Assembly (NCBI GenBank): GCA_049522955.1
Contig: JBEKNJ010000026.1
Span: forward strand, 1 to 64,000
Direction: 5' to 3'
Source: PALSA-350 sp049522955
GTDB lineage: Bacteria > Acidobacteriota > Terriglobia > Terriglobales > Acidobacteriaceae
Length of the DNA stretch: 64,000 nt
Made by a program: the position numbers and the translations under genes. The notes under the pieces are model-generated. The model was not told the DNA's origin. It made no database searches and was given only the letters and a program-made list of their open reading frames with translations. Position 1 is the stretch's first letter; the number at the start of each line of letters is the position of its first letter. This document shows, one piece after another, positions 25,150-32,598 of the stretch.

Positions 25150-25951
25150 CGTCTGCTTCGCACTGGCGAATCACGGCGTCGCTCAGGCCGTCCGCTCCGC
25201 CGCGGCGCAGCGCCACCATTTGACTCATGACGCTCAACGCAATCTCCTCGGGAGTCGATGCCCCCAGGTACAGGCCGGCGGGAGCGTAGACACTGGCGAT
25301 CTTCTCTTCGGGGGTGCCCCCGGAGCGAAGATAATCAAGCACCAACCCGGCCCGATGGTGGCTGGCGATCAAACCCACATACGCAGCTTTGCCTTGGAGA
25401 GCCTTTTCCAGCCACAGATGGTCCCTCTTATGTTGGGTGGCGATCACGACAAAGCTTTTGGGACCGATGGGGGTCTCCGTAAGGTCAAAATCTTCGGTGA
25501 CCAGTCTCTCTGCCTGGGGAAACGCGCTCCGTTCGGCGGCGGGGTCATTGACGGTAATGGAGAAGCCCATCAGGTCGCCCAGCACGGCCAGGGTTTCGGC
25601 GATGCGGCCGTGGCCCACGATCAGAAGTTCGGGTTTGGGCAGAACCGGTTCGATAAAGATATCCATGGTTCCTCCACACGGCATGCCCACGCCGAGTGCT
25701 TCATCGCTCATGTCCACGGTAAGCATCCGTGGTCTCTCGGTTGCCAGGCAGGTCAGGGCTTCGCTGCGAACCGCGCTCTCGGCGCAGCCTCCGCCCACCC
25801 ATCCCAGCACAAGTCTCCCCTGCTGGTCGATAATGGCTTTGGAGCCCCGCCGGGCCGAAGAAGACCCTTCTACCCGAACCACGGTAGCGATGGCGAAGGG
25901 TTGGCCCTGGGAGGCGAGTTCGGCCGCTTTGGTATAGAGATCTGAGAACAT
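25139..25951 (-). CDS. XdhC/CoxI family accessory protein
   Basis: About 270 residues. It has the N-terminal XdhC signature AIATVVRVEGSSSARRGSKA and VGGGCAESAVRSEA, and a C-terminal Rossmann domain beginning ELLIVGHGRIAETLA. XdhC inserts or sulfurates the molybdenum cofactor of xanthine dehydrogenase-like enzymes. The ATG at 25951 is the start that removes a non-family extension; AAGG stands right before it, so the ribosome site is poor. It converges with the mocA-like gene and is divergent from a NifU-like scaffold gene 57 bp away, which suggests a local set for maturing molybdenum/iron-sulfur enzymes. Confidence 0.83.
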   Translation of the reverse strand: MFSDLYTKAAELASQGQPFAIATVVRVEGSSSARRGSKAIIDQQGRLVLGWVGGGCAESAVRSEALTCLATERPRMLTVDMSDEALGVGMPCGGTMDIFIEPVLPKPELLIVGHGRIAETLAVLGDLMGFSITVNDPAAERSAFPQAERLVTEDFDLTETPIGPKSFVVIATQHKRDHLWLEKALQGKAAYVGLIASHHRAGLVLDYLRSGGTPEEKIASVYAPAGLYLGASTPEEIALSVMSQMVALRRGGADGLSDAVIRQCEADVIS

Positions 25952-26008
25952 CCTTGAACCGGTATCATATTCTTCTGTTGCATCACGCTTCAACCATGGG
26001 GAGCTGCC

Positions 26009-26377
26009 TTGTATAGCGAGCAGGTACGCGCCCATTACGCCAATCCGCGCAACGTCGGCTCGGTAACCGACCCCTCCGGCAAGTCGTTGGTGAAGAGCGC
26101 CCTCGACAGCGACACGGTATTGGTGTCTCTGCGTATCGAAGACGGCATCATTCAGGAAGCTAAGTTCAAGTGTATGGGATGCGCGGTAGCTATTGCCTGT
26201 TCCTCGATGGCGACAGAAATGGTCTTAGGCAAGCCTGTCGATGAGGCCTACAGCATTACCGAGCAGGTGGTAGCCGACGCCCTGGGCGGAATTCCCGAGT
26301 ACAAGATGCGCTGCAGCAACCTTGCTCCGGCCGCGATAAGAAACGCAATCGACGACTGGCGAAAGACCTGCATCTAA
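26009..26377 (+). CDS. NifU/IscU-like iron-sulfur scaffold protein, atypical
   Basis: A 122-residue protein of the NifU N-terminal (IscU) fold. It keeps KCMGCAVAIACSSMATE and the final MRCSNLAPAAIRNAI, matching the second and third cluster cysteines, but the first cysteine of the family (in the usual CGD) is replaced: the region reads ALDSDTVLV. Extra cysteines in KCMGC may compensate. The start is a TTG with GGGGAG five bases upstream. It is divergent from the XdhC gene and may feed clusters to the same molybdo-enzymes, or bind another metal. Confidence 0.75.
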   Translation: MYSEQVRAHYANPRNVGSVTDPSGKSLVKSALDSDTVLVSLRIEDGIIQEAKFKCMGCAVAIACSSMATEMVLGKPVDEAYSITEQVVADALGGIPEYKMRCSNLAPAAIRNAIDDWRKTCI

Positions 26378-26399
26378 TCTCCTTTAAGGAGATACACCC

Positions 26400-26759
26400 A
26401 TGGGCCGTTTTAGGTCTTCAGCTCTGATCGCCATGATGCTTACAGTCCTACCCATCGCCTTTGCTCAGACCACCGACTCCGGCCCAAAACAAGACATGAA
26501 GAACGCCGGCTCTGACACCAAGCATGCGACAACGAGTGCCGGGCACGGAGTAAGCCAGGGAACCCAAAAGGCCTATCACAAGACAACAACCGGAACTCAA
26601 AAAGGCTACGACAAGACAAAATCCGGCACAGAGAAGGGCTACGATAAAACCAAGTCAGGAACCGAGACCGGCTACCACAAAACAACCCACGCAACCAAGA
26701 CCGGCGTCCACAAAGTAGAAGGCAAACCCGACACCCCAGCCAACAACCCCCCGCAATAA
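26400..26759 (+). CDS. Secreted protein with tandem 11-residue Gly-Thr-Lys-Gly-Tyr repeats
   Basis: A 119-residue protein with a signal peptide (cleavage near AFAQ, residue 23) and a low-complexity mature part. From about residue 50 to 105 it has tandem 11-residue units of the type GTxKGYDKTKS, five or six times. This hydrophilic, Lys/Thr/Gly-rich repeat recalls late-embryogenesis-abundant (LEA) proteins, with a period of eleven residues, and is likely disordered or amphipathic. AAGGAG lies ten bases before the ATG. It starts 22 bp after the NifU-like gene and may be cotranscribed. Function unknown. Confidence 0.75.
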   Translation: MGRFRSSALIAMMLTVLPIAFAQTTDSGPKQDMKNAGSDTKHATTSAGHGVSQGTQKAYHKTTTGTQKGYDKTKSGTEKGYDKTKSGTETGYHKTTHATKTGVHKVEGKPDTPANNPPQ

Positions 26760-26768
26760 CAACGATTT

Positions 26769-26953
26769 GGTGGGAGCCCCCTGCTTCAGCAGGGGGGAGC
26801 TGGACTTCAGTCCAGCGGAAAAGCGGTTTATTTTTCAGGGATGGGCTTTAGCCCTGGATCTTTTGGCCAGCGCTAAAGCCCATGATCAAGGTTGAGACTC
26901 TTCCCGGAACGCTGAAGCGTTCCTTCCCCCGCATGAATGCGGGGGCTCCCACC
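26769..26953. repeat. Family A multi-hairpin repeat, copy 3
   Basis: Matches 3903-4087, except that the last hairpins have new stems: GGAACGC-TGAA-GCGTTCC and CCCCCGCA-TGAA-TGCGGGGG in place of CTCTGC stems. Both sides of the stem changed together while the loop stayed TGAA. Confidence 0.9.
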
Positions 26954-26985
26954 GCGCAACCCCTTTCATTAGCTGTCTGAGGCAA

Positions 26986-27166
26986 TCGACGGGTGCCCCA
27001 CGTTCGCCCCAGCGTACTCCGGATTTCCTGTCGAGCTTTCTGGCGTTGCCGCACCTCATGCGGCTTTCCTTAATAAAAGCCGCACACGTGGATGTTGGTG
27101 GAGCCCCGTGCAGGAAATCCGGATACGTGGGACGAAAACGATGGGCGAAGCCCAACGATCGCTTTC
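26986..27166. repeat. Family B repeat, copy 2
   Basis: About 181 bp, nearly identical to 19394-19573, in the same orientation. It follows a family A element by about 30 bp and ends 22 bp before the stop of the oxidoreductase gene. Confidence 0.88.
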
Positions 27167-27187
27167 ACTCCATCCGGGCACAAAAAC

Positions 27188-28279
27188 CTAAGGTTCCCGG
27201 CTCCAATCGCAAGTAACCGTGCACCCAGTCCGGCTGCTCTCAACCGCCATCTCCAGCACCCGCATCGTTCTCCAGGCCTGCACCGGAGTCACCTCCAGCG
27301 CCGCATTCCCATGAATCGCATCGCGGACGTTGACATAGTACCCGCGATAATCCCCAGCCTCGGTAGGAACCCGCGTACTCACCGGCTCACCGCCTTCATC
27401 CACCGTGAGCGTGCCCCAATGCTCCGGACCCTCCACCCCCCACGGCTTCGAGGAGTACATGTCCCCAGCCATCAAATGCGCCTCCTGGCAATCGATACCG
27501 AATTTACGAAACGTCCCTTGAGTCCCATTCAGCGTGAACCGCGCTCCCGGATCCCGCGCCAGGCAGCTGGCGCGCAGCCAAACCCCCAACCCCGAAGGCA
27601 CTGACCCCGAAGCATGAGACGCCGGATAGTGCAGATACACATCAAACGCGTCGTCCATCCGCGCCCCCTCGCGTTCCGCGCGCACGCTGGCCCAGACAGA
27701 TGCGGGCACACCAAACAGCACCAGCGCCTGGTCCACCAGGTGCGAGCCCAGGTCAAACAGGACTCCGCCCCCCGGCCCACCATCCTCCCGCCACGCATGC
27801 AGCCGGGGCAACTGCCGGAAGCGGTCATAGTGGGACTCAAACTTCACCAGCCGTCCCAGCCGATCGCCATCCAGCAACTTACGCACCGTCAGAAAGTCCC
27901 CATCCCAGCGGCGGTTCTGGTACACGCTGAGCAACCGCCCGCGCGACCGGGCCAGCTCGATCAACTCCGCTGCCTCGGTCGAACTCAAAGCAAAAGGCTT
28001 ATCGATCACCACATCCCGGTCGGCCAGCAGGCATTGCCGGGCGATGGGGAGATGGGTAGCGTTCGGAGTAGCCACCACCACCAGCCGGATGCTGCTGTCC
28101 TCGAGCATCTCCTCGACCGTGGTCACAATCTTCACCCGAGGAAACATCGTGGCCGCCTCCGACCCGCTCCTCTGCACAATGGCACCCAGCTCCAACCCCT
28201 CGACGGCCTGGATGGTGTTCGATTGAAAGACCCGTCCTGCAAATCCAAAGCCAATCAGCCCAACCTGTACACATTTCAT
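27188..28279 (-). CDS. Gfo/Idh/MocA family NAD(P)-dependent oxidoreductase
   Basis: A 363-residue enzyme. The N-terminal Rossmann fold reads VGLIGFGFAGRVFQ, followed by VVVATPNATHLPIARQCL and the family Lys in VVIDKPFAL (EKP-like motif). The C-terminal domain (about 125-345) is the usual open beta-sheet with GGVLFDLGSHLVDQAL, where the conserved Asp and His lie. These enzymes oxidise or reduce sugars, inositols or related polyols using NAD or NADP. The substrate is unknown. It stands alone, divergent from the cys operon control region. Confidence 0.85.
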   Translation of the reverse strand: MKCVQVGLIGFGFAGRVFQSNTIQAVEGLELGAIVQRSGSEAATMFPRVKIVTTVEEMLEDSSIRLVVVATPNATHLPIARQCLLADRDVVIDKPFALSSTEAAELIELARSRGRLLSVYQNRRWDGDFLTVRKLLDGDRLGRLVKFESHYDRFRQLPRLHAWREDGGPGGGVLFDLGSHLVDQALVLFGVPASVWASVRAEREGARMDDAFDVYLHYPASHASGSVPSGLGVWLRASCLARDPGARFTLNGTQGTFRKFGIDCQEAHLMAGDMYSSKPWGVEGPEHWGTLTVDEGGEPVSTRVPTEAGDYRGYYVNVRDAIHGNAALEVTPVQAWRTMRVLEMAVESSRTGCTVTCDWSREP

Positions 28280-28328
28280 GAATCCGCAGCGCTCCTTTGA
28301 CTCTCTTTATAGGTGAAGGGAATAGATG

Positions 28329-28386
28329 ACTCTTGCCCGTCAAGCCGGGAGCTCCCGGCTTGACAAACCGGCACCCAGGCAAGAGT
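28329..28386. promoter_or_regulatory. Nested palindrome over the cys operon promoter
   Basis: A perfect 26-bp palindrome at 28339-28364 (arm GTCAAGCCGGGAG and its complement) is nested in an outer inverted repeat, ACTCTTGCC (28329-28337) and GGCAAGAGT (28378-28386). The right half of the inner palindrome contains the start of the TTGACA -35 box. It could be an operator for a repressor or the terminator of the divergent gene region, though the latter is unlikely because the gene runs away from it. Confidence 0.7.
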
Positions 28387-28391
28387 ATTAA
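28360..28391 (+). promoter_or_regulatory. Candidate promoter of the cys operon
   Basis: The -35 box is TTGACA at 28360-28365, a perfect consensus. The -10 is TATTAA at 28386-28391 (spacer 20) or GAGTAT at 28383-28388 (spacer 17). Either places transcription start at or next to the A of the leader ATG at 28397, so the mRNA may be leaderless. Confidence 0.6.
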
Positions 28392-28396
28392 AAGCT

Positions 28397-28486
28397 ATGC
28401 AGCCTATGCATCATCCCGCTGGTTGTTGTTGCTATGACAAGTGTTGTTCATTGTCATTGTGCCCGAGCGGGTGTGAGTTTTCCTAG
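28397..28486 (+). CDS. Cysteine-rich leader peptide of the cys operon
   Basis: An open frame of 29 codons, too short for ordinary gene finding. Seven codons are cysteine: a triple at positions 10-12 (in HPAGCCCYDKCC), a pair at 16-17, and singles at 22 and 26 (LCPSGCEFS before the stop TAG at 28484). Cysteine is normally about 1% of residues, so this is a strong bias. There is no good ribosome site upstream, but the promoter spacing suggests an mRNA starting at the AUG. A second in-frame ATG is codon 4. Its place between a promoter and a terminator upstream of cysD fits a sensor of charged cysteinyl-tRNA rather than a functional protein. Confidence 0.85.
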   Translation: MQPMHHPAGCCCYDKCCSLSLCPSGCEFS

Positions 28487-28571
28487 CAGAGAGTCAGGGT
28501 TTTAACACCAGACTTCGCATAACTCAGACAAATACCCACAACCGCTGCCAGACACTGGCGAGCGGTTTTTT
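28415..28571 (+). promoter_or_regulatory. Predicted cysteine-responsive transcription attenuator
   Basis: Four segments can pair in two exclusive ways. Segment 1 CCCGCT (28415-28420) pairs with segment 2 AGCGGG (28466-28471), enclosing a hairpin ATGACAA/TTGTCAT (28434-28440, 28451-28457). Segment 2 extended, AGCGGGTGTG (28466-28475), can instead pair at nine of ten positions with CACAACCGCT (28537-28546), which contains the 5' arm of the terminator. Ribosome stalling at the triple-Cys codons would cover segment 1 and favour the antiterminator; a ribosome reaching the stop codon would cover segment 2 and let the terminator form. This is inferred from sequence only. Confidence 0.78.
28542..28571 (+). 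terminator. Intrinsic terminator in the cys leader
   Basis: Stem CCGCTGCCAG, loop ACA, CTGGC-G-AGCGG (ten pairs, one bulged G), then six T's. It lies 54 bp before the chosen cysD start, so it can only make sense as a regulated terminator. Confidence 0.85.
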
Positions 28572-28624
28572 ATTTGACTCAAGTGCTCGCGGCCGATGCC
28601 GAATTGCAAACTGAAGGAGCTGCA

Positions 28625-29563
28625 TTGCCAACCCTGGGACTGGAAACAAAGCCGGTAGGCTCCCCACCAAAGCTGAGCCATCTGCAGAGACTGGAAGCGG
28701 AGAGCATCCATATCTTCCGCGAGGTCGCGGCTGAGTTTGAGAAGCCGGTCATGCTCTACTCCATCGGCAAGGATTCCTCCGTCATGTTGCGGCTGGCGCA
28801 GAAGGCCTTCTATCCCGGTCCCATTCCATTTCCTCTCCTGCACATCGACACCGGCTACAAATTCAAGGAGATGATTGCCTTTCGCGATGAGTACACCCGC
28901 CGTCTCGGCGTTGAGCTGCTGGTGTGGCGAAATGAAGCGGCCATCGCCGACGGAGCCAATCCGATTGCCCTGGGAACCAAGCGCTGCTGTGGATTGTTGA
29001 AGACCACAGCCCTGCTCGACGGCCTGCGCGCGCACGGCTTTGACGCCGCTTTCGGAGGAGCCCGCCGCGACGAGGAAAAATCCCGCGCCAAGGAACGGAT
29101 CTTCTCCTTCCGCGACAGTGCCGGCCAGTGGGACCCGAAGAACCAGCGTCCCGAGTTGTGGAACCTCTATAACGCACGTGTCAATCCGGGCGAGAGCATC
29201 CGCGTCTTTCCTCTTTCGAACTGGACCGAGTTAGACGTTTGGCATTACATCCACCTGGAAGAAATTCCGGTCGTGCCGCTCTATTTTGCGAAGGAGCGGC
29301 AAATGTTGGTGCGCGGCGACAGCCTCATCCCCCTCGAACAAACATTTGTTCAAGGGCTTCCGGGAGAAGAGCAATGGATCAAATGCCGCCTGCGGTCGCT
29401 GGGATGCAGTCCCTGCACCGGAGCCATCCGCTCCGACGCCGACACCATCCCCAAAATCATTGCCGAACTGGTGGCCTTCCGCTCTTCCGAGCGAGCCAAC
29501 CGGGTGATCGATCATGATCAGGACGGATCGATGGAGCTGAAAAAGCGGGAGGGCTATTTCTAA
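28625..29563 (+). CDS. cysD: Sulfate adenylyltransferase subunit 2 (CysD)
   Basis: A 312-residue protein that, with CysN, makes adenosine phosphosulfate (APS) from ATP and sulfate. The family core starts LSHLQRLEAESIHIFREVAAEF; the ATP-pyrophosphatase motif is SIGKDSSVML near residue 45, and CRLRSLGCSPCTGAI and DQDGSMELKKREGYF mark the C-terminus. The start is taken as the TTG at 28625, with AAGGAG six bases upstream; the frame is open further up to a TTG at 28574, but that codon lies in the terminator T-tract and lacks a ribosome site. It is the first structural gene of an operon with cysN, cysH and a TSUP transporter gene. It is regulated, by prediction, by the leader attenuator. Confidence 0.93.
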   Translation: MPTLGLETKPVGSPPKLSHLQRLEAESIHIFREVAAEFEKPVMLYSIGKDSSVMLRLAQKAFYPGPIPFPLLHIDTGYKFKEMIAFRDEYTRRLGVELLVWRNEAAIADGANPIALGTKRCCGLLKTTALLDGLRAHGFDAAFGGARRDEEKSRAKERIFSFRDSAGQWDPKNQRPELWNLYNARVNPGESIRVFPLSNWTELDVWHYIHLEEIPVVPLYFAKERQMLVRGDSLIPLEQTFVQGLPGEEQWIKCRLRSLGCSPCTGAIRSDADTIPKIIAELVAFRSSERANRVIDHDQDGSMELKKREGYF

Positions 29564-31144
29564 ATGCCACTCGCCCTCGATCACGAACCAGAGATGTTTT
29601 CCATGGAGGAGTTTCTCGCAGCCGAGCAGGCCAAGGACCTGGTGCGCTTCAGCACCGCAGGCAGCGTGGATGACGGCAAGTCCACGCTGATCGGCCGCCT
29701 GCTCTACGACTCACAAAACGTCTACGAAGATCACGTGCGCGCCGTGACCAAAGCGGCCACCGCGAATGTCGCGGCCGCCATTGATTTCGCTCAGCTCACC
29801 GATGGCCTGCGCGCCGAGCGCGAGCAGGGAATCACCATCGATGTCGCGTACCGCTACTTCTCCACCACCCATCGTAAATTCATCATCGCCGATACGCCGG
29901 GTCACGAGCAGTACACCCGCAACATGGCCACCGGCGCGTCCACTGCGGATGTGGCCATTATCCTGGTCGATGCCCGTAAAGGAATCCTCACTCAATCCCG
30001 GCGTCACGCTTACATCGCATCCCTGTTAGGGACACGTCACGTCGTGGCCGCCGTCAACAAGATGGACCTGGTCGACTACTCGCACGAGGTCTTTGCCGGG
30101 CTGGAGCGCGATCTGCAACAGCTTGCCGGTAAGCTTGGCATTTCCGATCTGCAGGTCATTCCCGTCAGTGCGCTACTCGGTGACAACGTGGTCGATCGCG
30201 GCTCGAGCATGCCCTGGTATGAAGGCCCAACGCTGCTTCAGTATCTCGAGACCGTGCCCATCGGGCAGGACGTGGCCGCAGCGCCCTTCCGTCTGCCCGT
30301 GCAGCGGGTGATTCGTCCCGACCAGCACTATCGCGGCTTTGCCGGACAAATCGCCGCCGGCTCGGTGTGGCCGGGCGATCGCGTCATCGCTCTGCCTTCC
30401 GGCCGGACCAGCCGGGTCAAGAGCATCACCACCTTCGACGGGGACCTGGCGCGCGCCGTCGCCCCCATGTCGATTGCATTGACCCTGGAAGACGAACTGG
30501 ACATCAGCCGCGGAGACATGCTCGCCGCCGCGCACCAGGCCCCCGAGGCGGCAGTCAACTTCTCCGCCGCGCTGGTTTGGATGGATGCCGAGCCTCTCGA
30601 TCCAGCGGCCACTTACCTGTTGAAGCACACCTCGCAAACCGTCAAGGCAAGGGTCAAGACCATCCGCCATCGCGTGAACATGCAGACCCTCGATCCCGAG
30701 CCCGCAGCCACGCTCGAGCTCAACAGCATCGGCGAAGTCGAAGTGGAGACCACGCGGCCGCTTTTTCTCGACAACTACGACACCAGCCGGAACACCGGAA
30801 GCTTCATCCTGATCGACCCCGTCTCGCATGCGACCGTAGCCGCGGGAATGGTGCGCGAGGTCCTGAGCGGCCAGCCAGGCGCAAAGAACAGGGTAGCGAT
30901 CGCCCTCAAGAACCCTGAACTGCTTAGCCAGATCGAGACCACACTGCGGCAGGACGGCCTCGAAGTGGTACGCACCCGCACGACCAACCATCATCTGATT
31001 CAGCAACTGTTGCAAATAGGCGTGGTTGTCCTCATTGAGTCCGATGGCCTCAGCGATTTTCCCGGTGAAGTTTCGATCGCGCCGGAAGAGCCCACCGAGG
31101 CGTTAGCCCACGTTCGCCGTGTGCTCCGTGGGAGCAGCCAATGA
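29564..31144 (+). CDS. cysN: Sulfate adenylyltransferase subunit 1 (CysN), with C-terminal extension
   Basis: A 526-residue GTPase that drives APS synthesis by CysD. The G1 loop is GSVDDGKST (about residues 33-41), G3 is DTPGHEQY, G4 is NKMD, then two beta-barrel domains. It starts directly after the cysD stop. E. coli CysN is about 475 residues; here roughly 97 residues (from about 430) follow the last core segment VAAGMVRE. In fused CysNC proteins an APS kinase would sit there, but no Walker motif is seen, so this is not a functional kinase. The tail (NPELLSQIETTLRQDGLEVV) could be a relic or a new domain. It overlaps cysH by four bases (ATGA). Confidence 0.9.
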   Translation: MPLALDHEPEMFSMEEFLAAEQAKDLVRFSTAGSVDDGKSTLIGRLLYDSQNVYEDHVRAVTKAATANVAAAIDFAQLTDGLRAEREQGITIDVAYRYFSTTHRKFIIADTPGHEQYTRNMATGASTADVAIILVDARKGILTQSRRHAYIASLLGTRHVVAAVNKMDLVDYSHEVFAGLERDLQQLAGKLGISDLQVIPVSALLGDNVVDRGSSMPWYEGPTLLQYLETVPIGQDVAAAPFRLPVQRVIRPDQHYRGFAGQIAAGSVWPGDRVIALPSGRTSRVKSITTFDGDLARAVAPMSIALTLEDELDISRGDMLAAAHQAPEAAVNFSAALVWMDAEPLDPAATYLLKHTSQTVKARVKTIRHRVNMQTLDPEPAATLELNSIGEVEVETTRPLFLDNYDTSRNTGSFILIDPVSHATVAAGMVREVLSGQPGAKNRVAIALKNPELLSQIETTLRQDGLEVVRTRTTNHHLIQQLLQIGVVVLIESDGLSDFPGEVSIAPEEPTEALAHVRRVLRGSSQ

Positions 31145-31815
31145 GTTTCGAAGAAAAGATCGCTTCCGCACGAAGTCTGGTTGACCAACAAATCGCCGCC
31201 GCCCGGACCGAAGACGTTTGCGTAACCAGCAGCTTTCAAGCCGAAGACATGGTCGTGGTGCATCTGGTGCGCGAAGCGATCGCCAAGGTGCCGGTGATCT
31301 TCCTCGACACCGGCTACCACTTCTCCGAGACCTACATCTATCGCGACCAGCTCACCCGCGACTGGGGTCTGAACCTGGTCAATGTATTGCCCGAGCTCAC
31401 GGTGGCCGAACAGGAGTCGCAATTCGGCATCCTCAACCAGACCGCCCCCGATCGTTGCTGTGGCATGAGAAAGGTGGGGCCGCTCTTCGCGTCGCTCGAA
31501 CCCTACCGTCTATGGTTTACCGGGTTACGGCGGGAGCAGGCGAAGACGCGCGCCAACCTGCAGCCGGTGGATGCCTTTACCTTGCCCACAGGCAAGCAGT
31601 TGCAGAAGGTGAGCCCGCTGGCGGACTGGACGACCAGAGACGTGTGGCAATACGCGGAGCAGTACAACATTCCGCTGTTGCCGCTCTACGAAAAAGGCTA
31701 CACCAGCATCGGATGTGAGCCCTGTACAAGCCTCCCGTTCGACGCCAATGACCCGCGTTCGGGCCGCTGGGGTGGCCGCAAGCAGGAATGTGGTATCCAC
31801 GTGCAACCGCAATAG
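31141..31815 (+). CDS. cysH: Assimilatory APS reductase (CysH family, iron-sulfur type)
   Basis: A 224-residue reductase that turns activated sulfate into sulfite using thioredoxin. Cys106-Cys107 and Cys192/Cys195 (RCCGMRK and GCEPCT) form the binding set for a [4Fe-4S] cluster, which marks the APS-using type rather than the PAPS-using type, and the C-terminal catalytic cysteine is in ECGIH (Cys217). This agrees with the absence of an APS kinase gene. The PP-loop-like SSFQAEDMV is near residue 30. Its start overlaps cysN as ATGA, so translation is coupled. Confidence 0.92.
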   Translation: MSFEEKIASARSLVDQQIAAARTEDVCVTSSFQAEDMVVVHLVREAIAKVPVIFLDTGYHFSETYIYRDQLTRDWGLNLVNVLPELTVAEQESQFGILNQTAPDRCCGMRKVGPLFASLEPYRLWFTGLRREQAKTRANLQPVDAFTLPTGKQLQKVSPLADWTTRDVWQYAEQYNIPLLPLYEKGYTSIGCEPCTSLPFDANDPRSGRWGGRKQECGIHVQPQ

Positions 31816-31827
31816 AAGAGAGTCTCC

Positions 31828-32592
31828 ATGCTGCAGTTGTTGATCGGGTTTTCGATAGCCGTGGTCATCGCGCTTACCGGCGTAGGTGCGGGTGTGATTA
31901 CGGCACCGCTATTGATACTCTTTCTCCATGTGCCGGTGGAGATCGCGGTGAGCACGGCGCTGGCCTACGCCGCGGTTGTCAAGCTGATCGTTGTGCCTGT
32001 GCAGATTATTCGTAAGCAGGTCTCGTACCGCATCCTGCTATGGATGCTTCTTGGTGGCGTACCAGGAGTGATCCTCGGTTCGCTTTTCTTCCGCCATGTC
32101 GCGGTGCACGGCCCGAAGTCGCTGCTCTACATCGTGCTTGGATCCATCATCATCTTTTCCTCCGGCTGGCAGCTGTATCGCCACTTTCGTCCCGATGCCA
32201 TTACCCGGCCGACGGCCGACCGTCCCCGATGGATTGCCTTGATCACCTTTCCCATTGCCGCCGAGGTAGGCTTTTCTTCTTCCGGTGCAGGCGCCTTGGG
32301 AACGGTCGTCCTGTTGGGCCTCACGTCCCTGACGGCGGCGCAGGTAGTCGGCACCGATCTGACCTTTGGCTTAGTGCTCTCGGTGGTGGGTACCGGAGTC
32401 CACATGATTGGCGGCTCCTATGATTCGGCGTTGCTATGGAAGCTGGCAATCGGCGGCATCTTTGGAGCGATAGCCGGCAGCGGAGTAGCCCCCCGCATTC
32501 CCAACCGTCAGCTACGCTTCGCCCTGTCCCTCTGGCTCCTGTTCATCGGCTTCCAATTCGTCTATCAAGCCGCCCACTTCGGCCCCAAGTAA
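31828..32592 (+). CDS. TSUP (TauE/SafE) family membrane transporter
   Basis: A 254-residue inner-membrane protein with about seven or eight hydrophobic helices. It has the duplicated family pattern: FSIAVVIALTGVGAGVITAPLL near the start and FSSSGAGALGTVVLLGLTSLTAAQVVGTDLTF in the middle. TSUP proteins export sulfite, sulfoacetate or move sulfate. It starts 12 bp after cysH on the same strand, so it is probably the last gene of the cys operon, acting as a sulfate importer or a sulfite exit valve. Confidence 0.85.
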   Translation: MLQLLIGFSIAVVIALTGVGAGVITAPLLILFLHVPVEIAVSTALAYAAVVKLIVVPVQIIRKQVSYRILLWMLLGGVPGVILGSLFFRHVAVHGPKSLLYIVLGSIIIFSSGWQLYRHFRPDAITRPTADRPRWIALITFPIAAEVGFSSSGAGALGTVVLLGLTSLTAAQVVGTDLTFGLVLSVVGTGVHMIGGSYDSALLWKLAIGGIFGAIAGSGVAPRIPNRQLRFALSLWLLFIGFQFVYQAAHFGPK

Positions 32593-32598
32593 AAAACC

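Noticed and set aside
28381..28541. SAM or other riboswitch upstream of cysD
   Set aside because: I could not match a known sulfur riboswitch core; the Cys-rich ORF and competing stems explain the region better. A covariance-model search would settle it.
28574..28624. Longer cysD start at TTG 28574
   Set aside because: This codon is within the T-tract of the terminator and has no ribosome site, whereas TTG 28625 has AAGGAG six bases before it and matches the family start.
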